Source: Haberlea rhodopensis
Lineage: Eukaryota; Streptophyta; Magnoliopsida; Lamiales; Gesneriaceae
Direction: 5' to 3'
DNA length: 64,000 bases
NCBI GenBank assembly: GCA_907163345.1
Contig: CAJQUN010000461.1
Location: forward strand, 124,001 to 188,000
A model generated the notes under the pieces. It did not search any database and was not told where the DNA came from. It was given only the letters and a program-made list of their open reading frames with translations. Shown piece after piece: positions 43,080 to 55,347 of the stretch (positions are counted from its first letter, which is position 1; every line of letters starts with the position of its first letter). The translations under genes and the position numbers were made by a program.

Positions 43080-43733
43080 TCACAATGAGCATGATATAAT
43101 CGACTTAAAGCATCACAAATGTAACCATGCTCCCACTAACCCTTTTGCACACACATGTCACTTCCGGATTTTTTAACAAAACCAAACACTTTGATGATGT
43201 TATCAAAACAAAAGTTCAAACTTCGGGATGCCTTCTTAGGCCCATAAATGGATATCTAGAGTTTGAAAACATTTTTCTCACTCCAAGAAGTTGTAAACAC
43301 ATTTGGCTGCTACATTTCTACCTCAATGCCACCACTGAGAAATGTTGTGTTCACATCCATTGCTCATATCTTATATTCATAATATAAAGATATAACTAAT
43401 AAAATCTAAATAGACTATAGCATCATAACCGATGAAAATTTTCTCATAAACAACTCTTTGCCTATGAGAATAACTGTTTCTCACCAGTCAAGCTTTGAAG
43501 GTCACTACCTTCCCATCCACTCCAAGCTTTCACTTGTAAATCCATGCAGCCAATGGGAACAATTCCCAAAGATGATCTACTAAGGCCCATACCTTATTGG
43601 AGTACATGGAGTCCATTTCAGATTTCATGGCATCTTGCCAATGTCCCGAATCAATATCTGACATCGCCTCCTTGAAAGTCCAAGGATCATATCCATGGTC
43701 TATTTCTTGACTACTTTCAAGGAGTAGATTCAT
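43080..43733 (-). pseudogene. pol: Element F reverse transcriptase relic
   Basis: The minus strand reads WQDAMKSEMDSMYSNKVWAL, then WIYK: the start of copia RT (W..AM..E...L..N..W.LV). Further on, MDV.TTFL.G and KSLYGLKQAS-like and IKVFGF-like strings can be followed across frameshifts to a VSGS-like segment near 43090-43150. Many stops interrupt it. The decay is much greater than the LTR divergence would suggest. Confidence 0.82.
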
Positions 43734-43979
43734 TCTATCAGGAGCTCTTGAAACATTTTCAAATCTCCTTGGTGTGTATAAATCAAAGGTTGTGATTAAC
43801 TAAATTAATTTCACCATTTTCACTTTTCTAGTGGTTTGTGGTTCTTGAACCCTTTCAAGTTATATTATATTATCATTCCTTTCTAATAGAAACATTTTCT
43901 CTAGAAAGACTGCACTTGCGAAACAAACACTTTGTCTCCAATTGATAATATAAATTTCCACAAAATAACATAAGATGGA

Positions 43980-44230
43980 TCAACTATCCAACTCATCTCC
44001 CACTGGCTGCTTCACATAAGCAGCTTAATCTCAAATCTATATTTGGATTATTTTTCAGTCCATATCGTATATGGAGTTTTGGTCACTGCATTTGTATGAA
44101 TTATGTTCAACCAATATGTAACTTTAGAGAGTTACTGGGAGAGAATCACATTCTCTCTAAGATAACTCAACATCATATTACACTAATATTTAGTGCTCCA
44201 CATACGTCCATATGAATCAAATTCAATGGA
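43980..44230 (-). pseudogene. pol: Element F integrase C-terminal relic
   Basis: The minus strand resembles the copia integrase tail that reads M.LSYL...FWG.A..TA.Y..N..P.KS...TPY..W, here degraded (MMLSYLRENVILPVTL, then stops and TPYTIWTEK-like). The catalytic part upstream is not readable by eye. Confidence 0.6.
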
Positions 44231-44689
44231 CATTCAACACATGCTAAATATATGTTGGATTTAAGTTATCATTCTTTTTATATTCTTTGAATATAATCAT
44301 ACTAATCATTCATAAGTTCACCAGATTCAATAAAACATGCATTCTTAAAAATACTGCAAATCACATTTGCATATTTAAAAGAATATCATTCTCTATCAAA
44401 ATAGGAACAATGTTCATGATTAAATCTAGAGCAAATAAATAATTGCTCAAACCAGTTCCTAACCAGTTCAAGATTTTATATTAAATAAATGTTTCAAACA
44501 GCATTTGCAACAACTCTTGCTACAATGCTTAGCCTCAGGTAGGTTTCACCTTCCTATGGCTCTCTACTTCTTCACATCACATGCAACTCTTTGCAAAAAT
44601 GCGAGCACAACTGGCATCATATACCAAGGAAGTAGAACCAATAGAAACATTTAATTTTAATATATAACATACCATTTCTAGAACGCTTC

Positions 44690-44930
44690 TAGTATAGGTA
44701 TTCCTTACAATTTTGCGCCAGTGACCAGCAGTGAAAACATAGATGTCTCTCCTTTCTTAGTTGCTACTATACCCTTTTTCGTCTTTTGAGGTTGGGAATC
44801 ATTTCCCTTCCTCTTCTTTATCCTTGAACTCTTCCTACCATTGGTAGAAGATTCGACAAGAAGAACACGTTTCTCCTTTTGAATCAAGGACTCATGAGTT
44901 TCCAACATTTTGACTATAAGATCAAATATA
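44690..44930 (-). pseudogene. gag: Element F gag C-terminal relic with decayed zinc knuckle
   Basis: The minus strand has a Lys/Arg/Ser-rich stretch (SSRIKKRKGND, KKGIVATKKGETS). One frame over it reads CFHCWSLAQNCKEYL, a copia-type CX2CX4HX4C knuckle followed by KEYL that has lost residues including the His. This places gag next to the long leader on its right. Confidence 0.7.
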
Positions 44931-46608
44931 TAGCCAGTTAATGAGGATTTGTCACATTCAGATTTTCCAATTTCTCAACAAGAGATATTTTTCTTACACC
45001 ATGCTCATAGACCGAAGCCCCATCTCGCATGTGAAATGAAAATAGCTCTTTTGAAATCGCGAGTCTCAGTAATCGCGTCCGTTCACAAAACAACATTTGT
45101 AGGTGTTGGAAAATATCAGCAATGTGAACGAATTTCTCATATCATTGTTGAAACTCATTGGTGACATTGATGCTATCATATAGCACCTAGTCTAGAGATC
45201 ATCGTCCCATCACTTCTCAAGGGTGGCAATCTCTTCATGAGACGAACCGGGAGACACTTCAACAGGAGGCTCCCACCAAGGGTATATAGCCACCTTTTAG
45301 AAGCAAGCACTATTTTAAAATTAATAGTCAATCAGAATAATTTGGTGCAGTTACTTTGTTTGTATCGAGAATTGATGCAATCGGATTCACGGCAATCACA
45401 ATACTGAGAATAAACAGAAAAATATAAGCAAACCGTTTGATTATTAATTAATTCAAAAACTATGGACTTTAGTTATTGAATGCTCCCACTAAATTTTTCG
45501 AATTCATTACCCTCATGACAAATGAACGGAAAATCATATTTTCTTAGTGGGCTTGGAGTCCAACTAGCTCATTAAAACCCCGGACGTGGGCCCACCGGCT
45601 TCATGATACTAAAGGTAGATCACAATTGCATCATATGCAACCCCCAAGATATTTGTCTCGCGATTGGCATAACCCTACGTGGGCAGGACAATTATGCCTT
45701 CTCACGTCAAACTAACCCATCCCACGGATGGAAATGTCACGCCCAAAAGACCCCACGTAGGTGAGTAATCTAGAAGGTTAACATAACCACACCCTTAATT
45801 AAGTGGCAGTTAAACGCACAGCTTTCCCATGCCAGATGCCCCCACGTGGGTGAGTAAGGCAATATGACACAAGTAGCGTCTCATGGCTTAACTGTTGATG
45901 GAAGACAGGAAGCAACAAACCCTTTTGAGCTCCCTTAGCAGTTTGATATTAAAAGTTTTGAATCATATTCAAAAGAGGGATTTAATAATTTTCAAATCTC
46001 ATCAAGTACTCGTTTGTTTGTTTGCCGGATTCATGCAACTATGTTTTATTCATGCAGTCATATGTACTAATAAAACATACAAACAAACATTTATCATACA
46101 TCATATGCATAATAAAAATAAATATGGACGATTACGGCCTTTTCGTAATTGATCCACGTGAGCCATACGTGGATCACAAGTCTGTCTAAGGTGATGCAGG
46201 TATGTAATGCAATCCTATTACATTTTTGCTTCCATTATACATGTCTTGATTCTTGATGCTCCATCTTCAATCTCGATCTCCCACTAATTCTAATGATTTT
46301 ACATTTAAATCGTGCAAACAAGAGAATAGGGATACAAATCCGGGGTGGGATACATCAGAAAATAGAGAGAGCAGGCTCGCAGGCCCGATAACCAAAAACA
46401 CAATTATAATGAAACAATAAAAACCTAAACATTCACCTAAACACATTGGTCAAGGCCCGTAATCATCCATCATGCAATCACAACATATGTAATTAAACAT
46501 TAAACTAATCAATTACATCACATGTAATTGTACTAATCACATCACATGTAATTAGAGCACAATAATTAATTTATTCTATCGTTTCCCCACTAATCGCATC
46601 ATTAATTG

Positions 46609-46920
46609 AAAATGAAATTAACAAATTAAATAAAACATTTTATTTAATTTTTAATTAATTACTTTTCAATTAATTGGTAAAATCACTATTTTACCTTTAA
46701 TCATAATGATAATCGAAAATATATTAACAATTAAATGAAACACTTTCATTTAATTTTCAGTTAATTAAATTTTCAATTACTTGGTAAAATCACTATTTTA
46801 CCCCAAATCATAATATTAGCCAAAAATAAAATTAACAAATTAAATGAAACATTTTCATTCAATTTTCAATTAATTAAATTTTCAACTAATTGTAAAATCT
46901 CTATTTTACATTTAATAAAT
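46609..46920. repeat. AT-rich tandem repeat, about three ~107-bp units
   Basis: Units beginning near 46609, 46717 and 46823 each contain ATTAACAA(AT)TAAAT, a CATTT(T/C)ATTTAATTTT-like run and TAAAATCACTATTTTAC. They have diverged by substitutions. Confidence 0.75.
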
Positions 46921-47187
46921 TAAAAATCACATTTTTAATAAATTAAGTATTATGATTTATTTCAAAAATAATATCCGGATAAAACATCTAAAATGACCCA
47001 AAATAATTTATTGACTCCAAACAATTTGGAACCAAAATTATAAAATCAATTTCAACCCAAAATACCCTATTTTCGGATTTAATAAAAATATTTTTTTTTT
47101 AATTAAAAATCGAAAATTAGGTCGAAGGGTACTTTCATCTCCTTCCCAAAAAAACAAAATCGAAATTAGGGTTTCCCAAACCCTAAT

Positions 47188-47210
47188 GCTGCCGCCGCCG
47201 CCGCCGCCCA
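47188..47210. repeat. GCC trinucleotide microsatellite
   Basis: About seven GCC/GCT units near the F leader start. The overlapping short reading frames on both strands are repeat artefacts. Confidence 0.8.
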
Positions 47211-47654
47211 TCCAGTCTGCACACAAGCACGCCTCGTCGTGAACGTTTCACGAAGGCCAGAGCTTGGTCGCGAACAACCTGCGCGAGTTTCATCTGCAAC
47301 ATTTGCAGAATCCATGGCGATGGGATTTCGTCTGCAACCATTGCAGAAACATCCGATTTCTGAAGCCATTGCGCAAGGCTGTCCATCCTATGAAGAAGCC
47401 TGCGGCGGTGCAACCACGAGCGAGCAGGCCGCGCCATTCAACGCGCCTCCGTGCGCGGCCGTGCGATGAACAGTGCATCGGAAACGTTTTCCGGTGCCGG
47501 GATATTTTGGGTTCGGATAAAAAAAAACTCCTTTATTCCAATTTTCTATGTTTTCCGGATTCAAAATTTTTGAAAAACTCAAACACGATTAGAATCGATG
47601 AGAAAAGATCTAATAAAAATTAATTATCAAATACATGAATCAAAGCGCAACCTG

Positions 47655-47666
47655 GCTCTGATACCA
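47655..47666 (-). other. Primer binding site (initiator tRNA-Met), element F
   Basis: GCTCTGATACCA on the plus strand is TGGTATCAGAGC on the minus strand, one base inside the 5' LTR at 47668. Confidence 0.92.
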
Positions 47667-47667
47667 C

Positions 47668-48036
47668 TGTTGGGTTTCCGTACCCCGGCGCCAGATCCAA
47701 ACGCAGCGGAAATAATACAATAAATAGATCTGACCCAGGGACGGTCGATCGCGCCTAATTCATATATAAACATGCAAATATCGAATATTAATGCACGAAA
47801 AGAGATTACCGTTCACCGATGTGAATCTGATAGCGGTAGTCCCTCGAGTCCAATCAACCTGACCAGATCTACAAGCCAACACCAGTGCTAGTTTGGTGTT
47901 AGCGTTTCTATGAGAGTGAATGGAATTCTTATGATTTAACCCTAGACAAGGTTATATTTATAGTGGTTAGCTAATTGGGCTAGGGTCCATAAAGCCCATC
48001 GGGCCAACATTGGCTTGCTGGGCATTTATGCTAACA
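47668..48036 (-). repeat. Element F 5' LTR
   Basis: This is 369 bp; three substitutions separate it from the other copy (all near the right end of the minus-strand LTR). The TATA box is at 47953-47962. Confidence 0.93.
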
Positions 48037-48041
48037 GTGAC

Positions 48042-50267
48042 ATGCAATTAGTGATTTAGAAACCCCAAGGCAAGAGTGTTAGTTAGGTGCAAGAATTTTC
48101 AATTTTGGAGAAAGTTTGGAGGAGTTCAAGCTAGGAAGGAGCCATGGTGAAAAGGTTTTGGGTCTTCAAGGGTATGGACTTGTTCTTATCTTTATTTGGT
48201 TGAATTTTGTAGAATTTGGGTCGAAATTTAGGAGGAGACACGAAATTGTAGGTCTCATTTTGTTAAACCAGAATCTGCAGAAAATGTTGTTGCATGCAGT
48301 AGGTAGCTCCGACTTTTCGATTTACCTAAATTCTGAATCTGACTTCGAGCCTCAAACAAAAGTTTTAGATATATGTGTTGTCGTCATGTGGTTAAAATAT
48401 GACATGATTTGGACTTAAAATGAATGAGTTATGATGTTTTTACCACAAGGTGCACAATCTGGAACATGCATGTAGGCGGGTTGCACATGCAGTGTGTTCT
48501 TGGTAAATCCGGGCACACTGTGCTACGATTTTGACCTTCGTGTCTTAATAAAAGTTGTAAACATTTGAGGTATCTTTCATTAGAAACTGGCCTCACATGA
48601 TTTGGAGTTTATATGTGCAAGATATGCACTTTTTACTAGAACTGCTCACTCTGTCAAAACAGAGTGTATAGGTATTTTCAACACTGCCATACTTTGTTTT
48701 GCATGTGCCTCTAGATGAACGAACTAGCTTCTGGACTTCAAATATGAAATGTATTACTGTGCGTTTTTGTGATGTTCCCACTAGCCTCAACTCATTTGGA
48801 CGTCATATGAATTTATTATGATTTTTATACAAAACTGGGTCAGGCTGGAATTTGGTAAATTGTCCTGTTTTTCCAGCAGATTGTTCTTGGCCATTTTACC
48901 TAGGCTAAATGAACGAATTTGAAGATGAGTTGAACTGATGCAATGTTCATTTTGGAGTTAGCTTTGAAAATAAATTGGATCCATGTGATTTTATTAAGTA
49001 TCGGACAAGTTATGAGCCGATCTCTACGGTTGCGCAGGCTGAAATTTAGAGAATTGGTTTTGGGTCTAAGTTTGGGTTTTATTTTGATATGTTTAAGGCT
49101 AATATGTGACATTATGTTGTATTTGGAACTGTTATGGCCAGGTTTATTAATCCTAAGATTGAGTCGAGGATCACTTGGTAATTAGCTAACGGTTTGAGGT
49201 ACGTTGAAATGAGTTTTATCATGACGTCTGGCAAAGACGTGTAATGATGCTAATGTATGGCCTTATATGTCATTATTTGATTTATATGACTTATTTGTCA
49301 CTATATGATTCTTATGTGACTATATGACATGATGAATGTCTTGGATTACATGATATGTGAAATTACATGATTTGTATATACTTTCACATGAGATTGCATG
49401 ATATATTGAGTTGCATATGTCATTTGTTGCATAAATGATTCATGGGCATATCATATTGATCTATCATTCCTTTGATATCCATGATTTGACTGAGTTGACT
49501 TACTCTGAGTGTCGGGTACGACGAGCATGGCGATGACAGGCAGTATAGGTAGTAACTGTAGTCACGTGCAGGTGCGACCGGACCTAGACACGAGGGTTGG
49601 ATGCAGTAACGTACATAGGATGAGTTTTCCTAGCGCAATGTACGTATACTGTCACCCTCTGCTCGAGCTTTGATGATTTGATGATACCTTCCTTTGGACT
49701 CCGATTTTTGGTATCTTGATATTCGATTCCTTGTACCCATTCATACATCGCATTCATACATGGTATGCATTGCATGATACTTTGTCACTTGACATGATTT
49801 ATTTATTTCTCGTACTGTGGTACTGACCCCCTTTGTGGGGGCTGTCATGTCTTTTGTTGTTCGGACATGACAGGCTTTACAGGAGGACATAGTGACGATG
49901 CTTGCAACGACGCATCGAGAGATACCAGAGCTCCTTGAGAGCGAGCTCAGGTTTATATTTTATGTTTTGCGTCCCAGTAGTTGTTAGAATATTTTTAATT
50001 ATGTTTTGAATTACCGGGGTATGCCCCGAGTATCTGTATTTTAAGTATTCTACTACTGGTTGATTTATACTTGATATGGATGTTATGCTCAACATGTTAA
50101 ATTGGAAACTGGGATTACGTATTTTTAGTATCACTATATATGTAACACCTAAAAACGAAAAATTTTTTAGGGCCATTTGATAAGACCTTTGAAATAAATC
50201 TTCCGCTGTTTACGTAAATTAATCATTATGTGTTAATTAAACACCACATTAGGATCGGGCCCTCACA
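48042..50267 (+). repeat. Element E 3' LTR, right part
   Basis: This resumes at ATGCAATTAGTG and runs to GCCCTCACA, co-linear with 31225-33446. Most differences between the two E LTRs lie between 48110 and 48860. TSD TAAGA follows. Confidence 0.92.
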
Positions 50268-50272
50268 TAAGA

Positions 50273-53083
50273 TCAGACTCGATTGTTTTGGGAATGTCGG
50301 ACTTCGATTGCATTGTGAGCATCGATGTGCTGAACAGATATCAGGTAGTGGTGGACTGCAGACAGAGAACAGTGCGGTTCAGATCTGATCTGGGAGTCCA
50401 GTGGACATCCTATGGGGATGGTTCTTGTCCCAAGATCTCGTTGTTATCTGTTGTCAAGATGGCACAGTTGTTGGAACGGGGCCATTCGGGATATCTCATC
50501 TATGCTGTTGATATTACTGAAAGGAAAGATGAATTAAAAGTCGAGGATGTGCCCGTAGTGGCGGAGTTTCCTGATGTTTTCCGGAAGGGATTCCCGGATT
50601 CCCACCGACGAGAGAGGTCGAGTTTGGGATTGAGTTACTACCGAGGACGTCTGCCATTTCTCGTGCCCTGTATAGGATGGCACCAGCGGAGCAAAGAGAA
50701 TTAAAGGTCCAGTTACGAGAGCCCCTTGATAAGGGTCACATATGTTCAAGCGTATCGCCCAGGGGTACGAGGCTCTACAGTTCTGAGGTCGGGGTATCAT
50801 CAGATCCGGGTAAGGGAAGATGATGTACAGAAGACAACTTTCAGGACTAGATTTGGGTGCTATGAATTCTCAGTCATGCCTTTTGGGGTGACGAATGCCC
50901 CAGCTGTTTTTATGAGCCTGATGAACAGGGTGTTTCAATCGTATTTGGATCAGTTCGCCATTGTTTTATTGACGATATACTCATCTATTTCCGGACTGGA
51001 GAGGAACACGAGAAGCACTTTGAGAACGGTGTTCCAGGTCCTTAGGGACGATCAGTTGTACGCCAAGCTCAGCAAGTGTGAATTTTGGTTGAGCGGCGTG
51101 GCGTCTTTGGGGCATGTGATCTCTAGTAATGGGATATCTGTGGATTCCAGGAAGGTGGAGGCAGTAATGGTTTGGTCTGCGCCTACATCTGTGCCCGAGA
51201 TCCGGAGCTTCCTTGGTTTAGCGGGTTATTACCAACGTTTCGTCGAGGGATTCTCTAAGATCGCTAAACCATTGACGTAGTTGACGTAGAAAGGAGTTCC
51301 GTTTTTGTGGTCTGAGACTTGTGAGAAGAGCTTCCAAGAGTTGAGGCACCGGTTGACTACATCACCTGTATTGGTGATTCCTTCGGGGAAACGAGAGGTT
51401 TTCTTTGCACGCGGATGCATCACTGCAGAGTTTGGGATGTGTGTTGATGCGAGATAAGCATGTGGTAGCTTATGCTTCGAGGCAGTTGAAACCACATGAG
51501 GCTAAGTACCCAGTCCATGATTTGGAGCTGGCAACTATTATATTTGCCTTGAAGTTTTGTTCACACAGGCTGAGTTGATTGTGCGACAAGGAAGATGGAT
51601 GGACTTGCTCAAAGATTTTGATTGTGAAATTGAGTACCATCCAGGTGAAGTGAACTTGATGGCAGACGCCTTAAGTCGGAAGGTGAAGAGTACTGCTAAG
51701 GATAGCCTGAGTTTAACAACTATGATGACTTCTTATTGCCATCTGGGCTATGATTTTGATGTGGACACGTCGCCAGTGCGAGTGTCAACCTTTTTGGCAG
51801 AGCCAGACATATTTGGGGGCTATCGGGAGAGCCCAGAGGTCCGATGATGAGGTTCAGAGATGGTCATCGATAATACTTCGAGGTCAGCCATCAAAGTTTA
51901 GAGTGGCTGAGGATGATTCCTTGAGATTGGACAACCATTGAGTAGTTCCAGATACGCCGGAGTTGCGTAAAGGAATCTAGGAGCGAGCTCTTAGTAGTTG
52001 GTTCAGTATCCACCCAGGAGGAAGAAAAAAAAATGTATAAGGACCTAAGTGGTCAGATCTAGTGGAGACGCATGAAGCGTGGTGTTATGACCTTTGTCAA
52101 AGGATGTTTGATCTGCCAGCAGGTAAAGGCGGAAAGGCAGAGGCCTGGTGGCGATCTGAAGAACTTGTAGATACCTAAGTGGAAGTGGGAGCACGTATCT
52201 ATGGGATTAGTGACCCACTTGCCAAGGACGGCCTCATTAATTGATGCGATTTAGGTGATCGTAGATGGGTGGACGAAGGTGGCGCACTTCATTCCATATT
52301 GTATGTCTTTCACATACCTAAAGATGGCCCAATCATAGGTGTGGGCATTGGTGAGATTGCATGGTATTCCAGTCTCGATTGTGTCTGGCAGAGACCCACG
52401 GTTCACATCGCATTTTCTGAGAGGGTCTTCAGTCAGCCTTGGGTGCAGAGGTGAGATTGAGTACATCTTATCACCCTCAGACTGATGGTCAGACAGAGCG
52501 GTCAGACAGAGCGTACCATACAGACGCTTGAGGACATGTTGAGGACATGTGTTTTGGAGTTTGATACTCCGTGGCAAGATTCATTGCCACTAGTAGAGTT
52601 CTCTTATGATGACAGTTATCAGGTGAGCATTTAGATGGCTCCATTCGGGGCTCTTTGCAGTCAACGTTGTAGATCACTGTTGTACTGGGAGGACTTGACT
52701 AGTAAGACGGTCGGAGGACCGGAATTGATTGAGAACATGGAAGAAAAGATTAAGTTAATACGTCAAAAGATGAAAGCGGCCCAGAATAGGCAAGCAGAAT
52801 ATGCCAATGAGCGGTGACGACCGCTAAAATTCCAGTCAGGAGACAAGGTCTTCTTGAAGATCTCACCCTTTAGGGGTGTGGTTCGGTTTAGTATGCGGGA
52901 GAAGTAATCTCCGAGGTATGTTGGGCCGTATGAGGTATTGCAGCGTATCGGTACTTTGGCTTACCATTTGACTCTACCGCTGTCTTTATTTGGTATTCAT
53001 GATGTCTTTCATGTCTCTATGCTGCGTAATTGTGAGCCAGATCCGTCTCACGTATTACAGCCTTTATAGGTTCAGTTGAGTTC
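50273..53083 (+). pseudogene. pol: Element D pol relic (protease end to integrase)
   Basis: This resumes D after element E. It reads MSDFDCIVSIDVLNRYQVVV (protease tail), then RT. A deletion near 50760 removes the RT segment from SPWGAPVLF to DDLFDQLQ, and the FIDD motif is broken by a base loss near 50970. RNase H lost about 70 bp near 51553, including the DHKSLKF segment. The integrase finger (CLICQQVKAERQRPGG) and parts of the core are readable with many stops, plus a short duplicated GGTCAGACAGAGC near 52490. The closest relative is C. The C-terminal end continues at 55095. Confidence 0.87.
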
Positions 53084-53499
53084 TGTGGGGTCTTCCCACC
53101 TTAACAGTGATTAATAGACAAAGGAAGGACTAATCATGCATTAAGGTAACATCTTAAGGTTTCGGTTGTTACACGAACTAACAGGATTACAGGCCAAAAT
53201 ACAAAGCTTCAAAAAAAATAGTTCATTACATTCCAAAAGAATGTCATTTAGATTTACACTACTCCTAGAGTAGATACTAATCATAACTTGAATCCTATAC
53301 ATTCCTGTGTCCCTCGTAGCTCACTGCCTCAACCCGACCCTTAGTCCTTTCGTCCAAAAGCGTACCTACAGGGACAACACATCATAAGCATATACAATTT
53401 CACTTAACAACATAAAAACATTATGATAAATGCATGAAATCTTGGTTAAGTAAATATGCTGGTTATTCATTAACTTCTTATTGTTGTCCCTGATTCAAA

Positions 53500-53672
53500 A
53501 TCATGCATATGGGGCACCTTACCCCGTGGCACCTTACCACAATATCATCGCATGGCTACTTACCATGTGGGGCACCTTACCCCGTGGCACCTTACCACAA
53601 TATCATCGCATGGCTACTTACCATGTGGGGCACCTTACCCCGTGGCACCTTACCACAATATCATCATGTAAA
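53500..53672 (-). repeat. Tandem repeat of C-family LTR (solo copy)
   Basis: About three units of GGGGCACCTTACCCCGTGG-type sequence, the reverse complement of the 57-bp repeat in C, here with CACC where C has CATC. Confidence 0.88.
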
Positions 53673-53998
53673 CATTATCATATAAGCATCGTATAAACAT
53701 CATCGTATAAACATCGTATAAACCTCATCGTATAAACATCATCATTTCATCATGAATACTCATGCAATAAAAGCATAGTTGTAGTATAAAGATGTGTGTT
53801 ACCGTCCGATGCCCGTACGCCTCTTACGTACCTTTTCAAAAAAGAGGAGAGTCAACAGACTTTATCTCCTTGATGGTGCCGGTACCTGGGATGGTTCTAC
53901 AAGACCACATAATACCATTCTAGATGCTTCAAAACCATCTCACATCATAAACTTAACAAAATAAAATATTATTATATTTTTCAACTTTCTGCCTGTAT

Positions 53999-54217
53999 CG
54001 ATCGATCGGCCCAAAGTCTCGATCGATCGAGACACTGTGCACTAACAGTGCCTTAGCTTCCTGCCTCGCTCGATCGATCGAAGTATTTTACCGATCGATC
54101 GAGAAGCTTCACCGATCGATCGAGAAATCCTTCGATCGATCGTCATCACAATTTTAAAACATACATTAGACCCGCTGTCTCGCTCGATCGATCGGAACCA
54201 AATCTCGATCGATCGAG
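53999..54217. repeat. Array of about eight CGATCGATCG palindromes (C solo LTR)
   Basis: The cores are kept even though the LTR as a whole has diverged from C's own pair; one copy near 54135 has lost its symmetric flank. Confidence 0.9.
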
Positions 54218-55094
54218 AGCTCTGAAAAATCGGGATTTTTCCCCGATTTTTGAGCACTACTTTTCATGCCATAAAAACTATACCATAATTCATAAAACAT
54301 GTTTGAACAAAGATATCCTGGGCTTTACCAACATATCATTCGTGTACCCAAATCGAAGGTTCACCCTAAGACCCATCTAACATGCATAATATAACCTCCT
54401 CAATACCACTCTCAAACCACATTTTTCCAGAAAACAGGGGAAACATCTTCCCAGATTTTCGAACACCCTAGTTCACATGCTTTAATCCTTCATATAAAAC
54501 ACATAACATGCTCAAGGAAAAATACTGAGAGGTTCATAAAAACACCGTTTAATCATTTAAATCGAAGGTTTCAAGAAACCTAAGCTATCATGCCATTTTT
54601 ACCATACATAAAAGCAAGAACCTAATAAGCTTAAAAACACAGACAGAGCATGGTTTCTTACCCTACTTTGCTCCGATTTTTGAGAGACTTCCAAGGGATG
54701 AAAATGGCAAGGCTCCTCAAGTTTTTACTCAGCAAGTGCTGGTGTTTCTTTGGGAGAGAAGGGTCGAGATTTGGGATGGAAGGATGAGGCTGAATGATTG
54801 AGCCAAGTGGGGTGAGAAGTCAGCCTATCAACAGTTTGATTGGCATGGGTTAGGGGGGTGGTTGCATGTAGGGTGGTTTGTGGTGTTTAATTGTGTCCCG
54901 GTATTTCATACGATGTATAAAAATATCTTCCCTTGCTATTTATAATTGTACTACATCAATACAACAATTAAAAACACGTAATATGCCCCCTAAACCATAT
55001 CATCATATCATAAATATAATCCCCCACTTAAAATACCACAACCCTCTTAAATACATCGTAGCACATAATCATATAAGATTTCGGGGGTATTACA

Positions 55095-55277
55095 AGTTCA
55101 GATGTATCCTGTGTTGAACGACCAGTCAGAATTCTGGATCGAGAGGATCGCAGACTTCGAAGCAAGGTTATACCGATGGTCAAGGTTCAGTGGGATCGTC
55201 GGAGTGTTGAAGAGGCCACGTGGGAGATGGAGCGGCATATGGTACAGCACTACCCGGAACTATTCCGTGGTATGTGA
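55095..55277 (+). pseudogene. pol: Element D pol C-terminus (chromodomain-like)
   Basis: After the solo LTR the frame reads IGRIADFEARLY-type in one phase and VIPMVKVQWDRRSVEEATWE in the homologous phase, then HMVQHYPELFRGM and a stop at 55277. It matches the chromodomain-like end of B and C. Confidence 0.85.
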
Positions 55278-55311
55278 TTTATGTTTAGTTTCTTTTGGGG
55301 TAAGTGCATGT

Positions 55312-55329
55312 GATTTCGAGGACGAAATC
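55312..55329 (+). other. Pre-PPT hairpin, element D
   Basis: GATTTCG, loop AGGA, CGAAATC: a perfect 7-bp stem. Confidence 0.6.
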
Positions 55330-55333
55330 TTAT

Positions 55334-55347
55334 AAGTAGGGGAGTAA
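55334..55347 (+). other. Polypurine tract, element D
   Basis: AAGTAGGGGAGTAA directly precedes the 3' LTR at 55348. Confidence 0.85.

Larger units (their letters stand above)
44931..47654 (-). other. Element F 5' leader and unrecognised gag part
   Basis: About 2.7 kb lie between the PBS and the recognisable gag end. No clear capsid frame is visible. The stretch holds repeated CCCACGT-GGTGAG-type motifs (about 45580-45860), AT-rich repeats (46609-46920) and a GCC microsatellite (47188-47210). Confidence 0.5.
40397..48036 (-). mobile_element. Element F: Ty1/copia retrotransposon, minus strand, in E's 3' LTR
   Basis: F is 7640 bp with 369-bp LTRs at 40397-40765 and 47668-48036 that differ at three positions by eye. 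Flanks are GTTAC (40392-40396) and GTGAC (48037-48041), a TSD with one mismatch. On the minus strand the order is LTR, PBS, leader, gag, integrase, RT, RNase H, PPT, LTR. Integrase before RT makes it Ty1/copia. The coding region is degenerate. Confidence 0.93.
30762..50267 (+). mobile_element. Element E: Ty3/gypsy retrotransposon with similar LTRs and dead interior
   Basis: The TSD TAAGA occurs at 30757-30761 and 50268-50272. LTRs start TGTAAGGCCC or TGTAATGCCC and end GCCCTCACA. The PBS is at 33450 and the PPT at 39921. Without its two insertions E is about 9.7 kb. The two LTRs differ at roughly 30 of 2685 positions, yet pol is full of stops and frameshifts. The LTR family is distinct from A-D and lacks the palindrome array. 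Confidence 0.93.
53084..55094 (-). mobile_element. C-family solo LTR in element D (reverse)
   Basis: TGTGGGGTCTTCC (53084) to GGGGGTATTACA (55094) is 2011 bp with TSD AGTTC at 53079-53083 and 55095-55099 and no internal region. In reverse it matches C's LTRs, with some diverged stretches and fewer 57-bp repeat units. Confidence 0.94.

Noticed and set aside
47183..47623. Overlapping frames around the GCC microsatellite as a host gene
   Set aside because: The frames exist on both strands because of GC-rich repeats and lie within copia element F.
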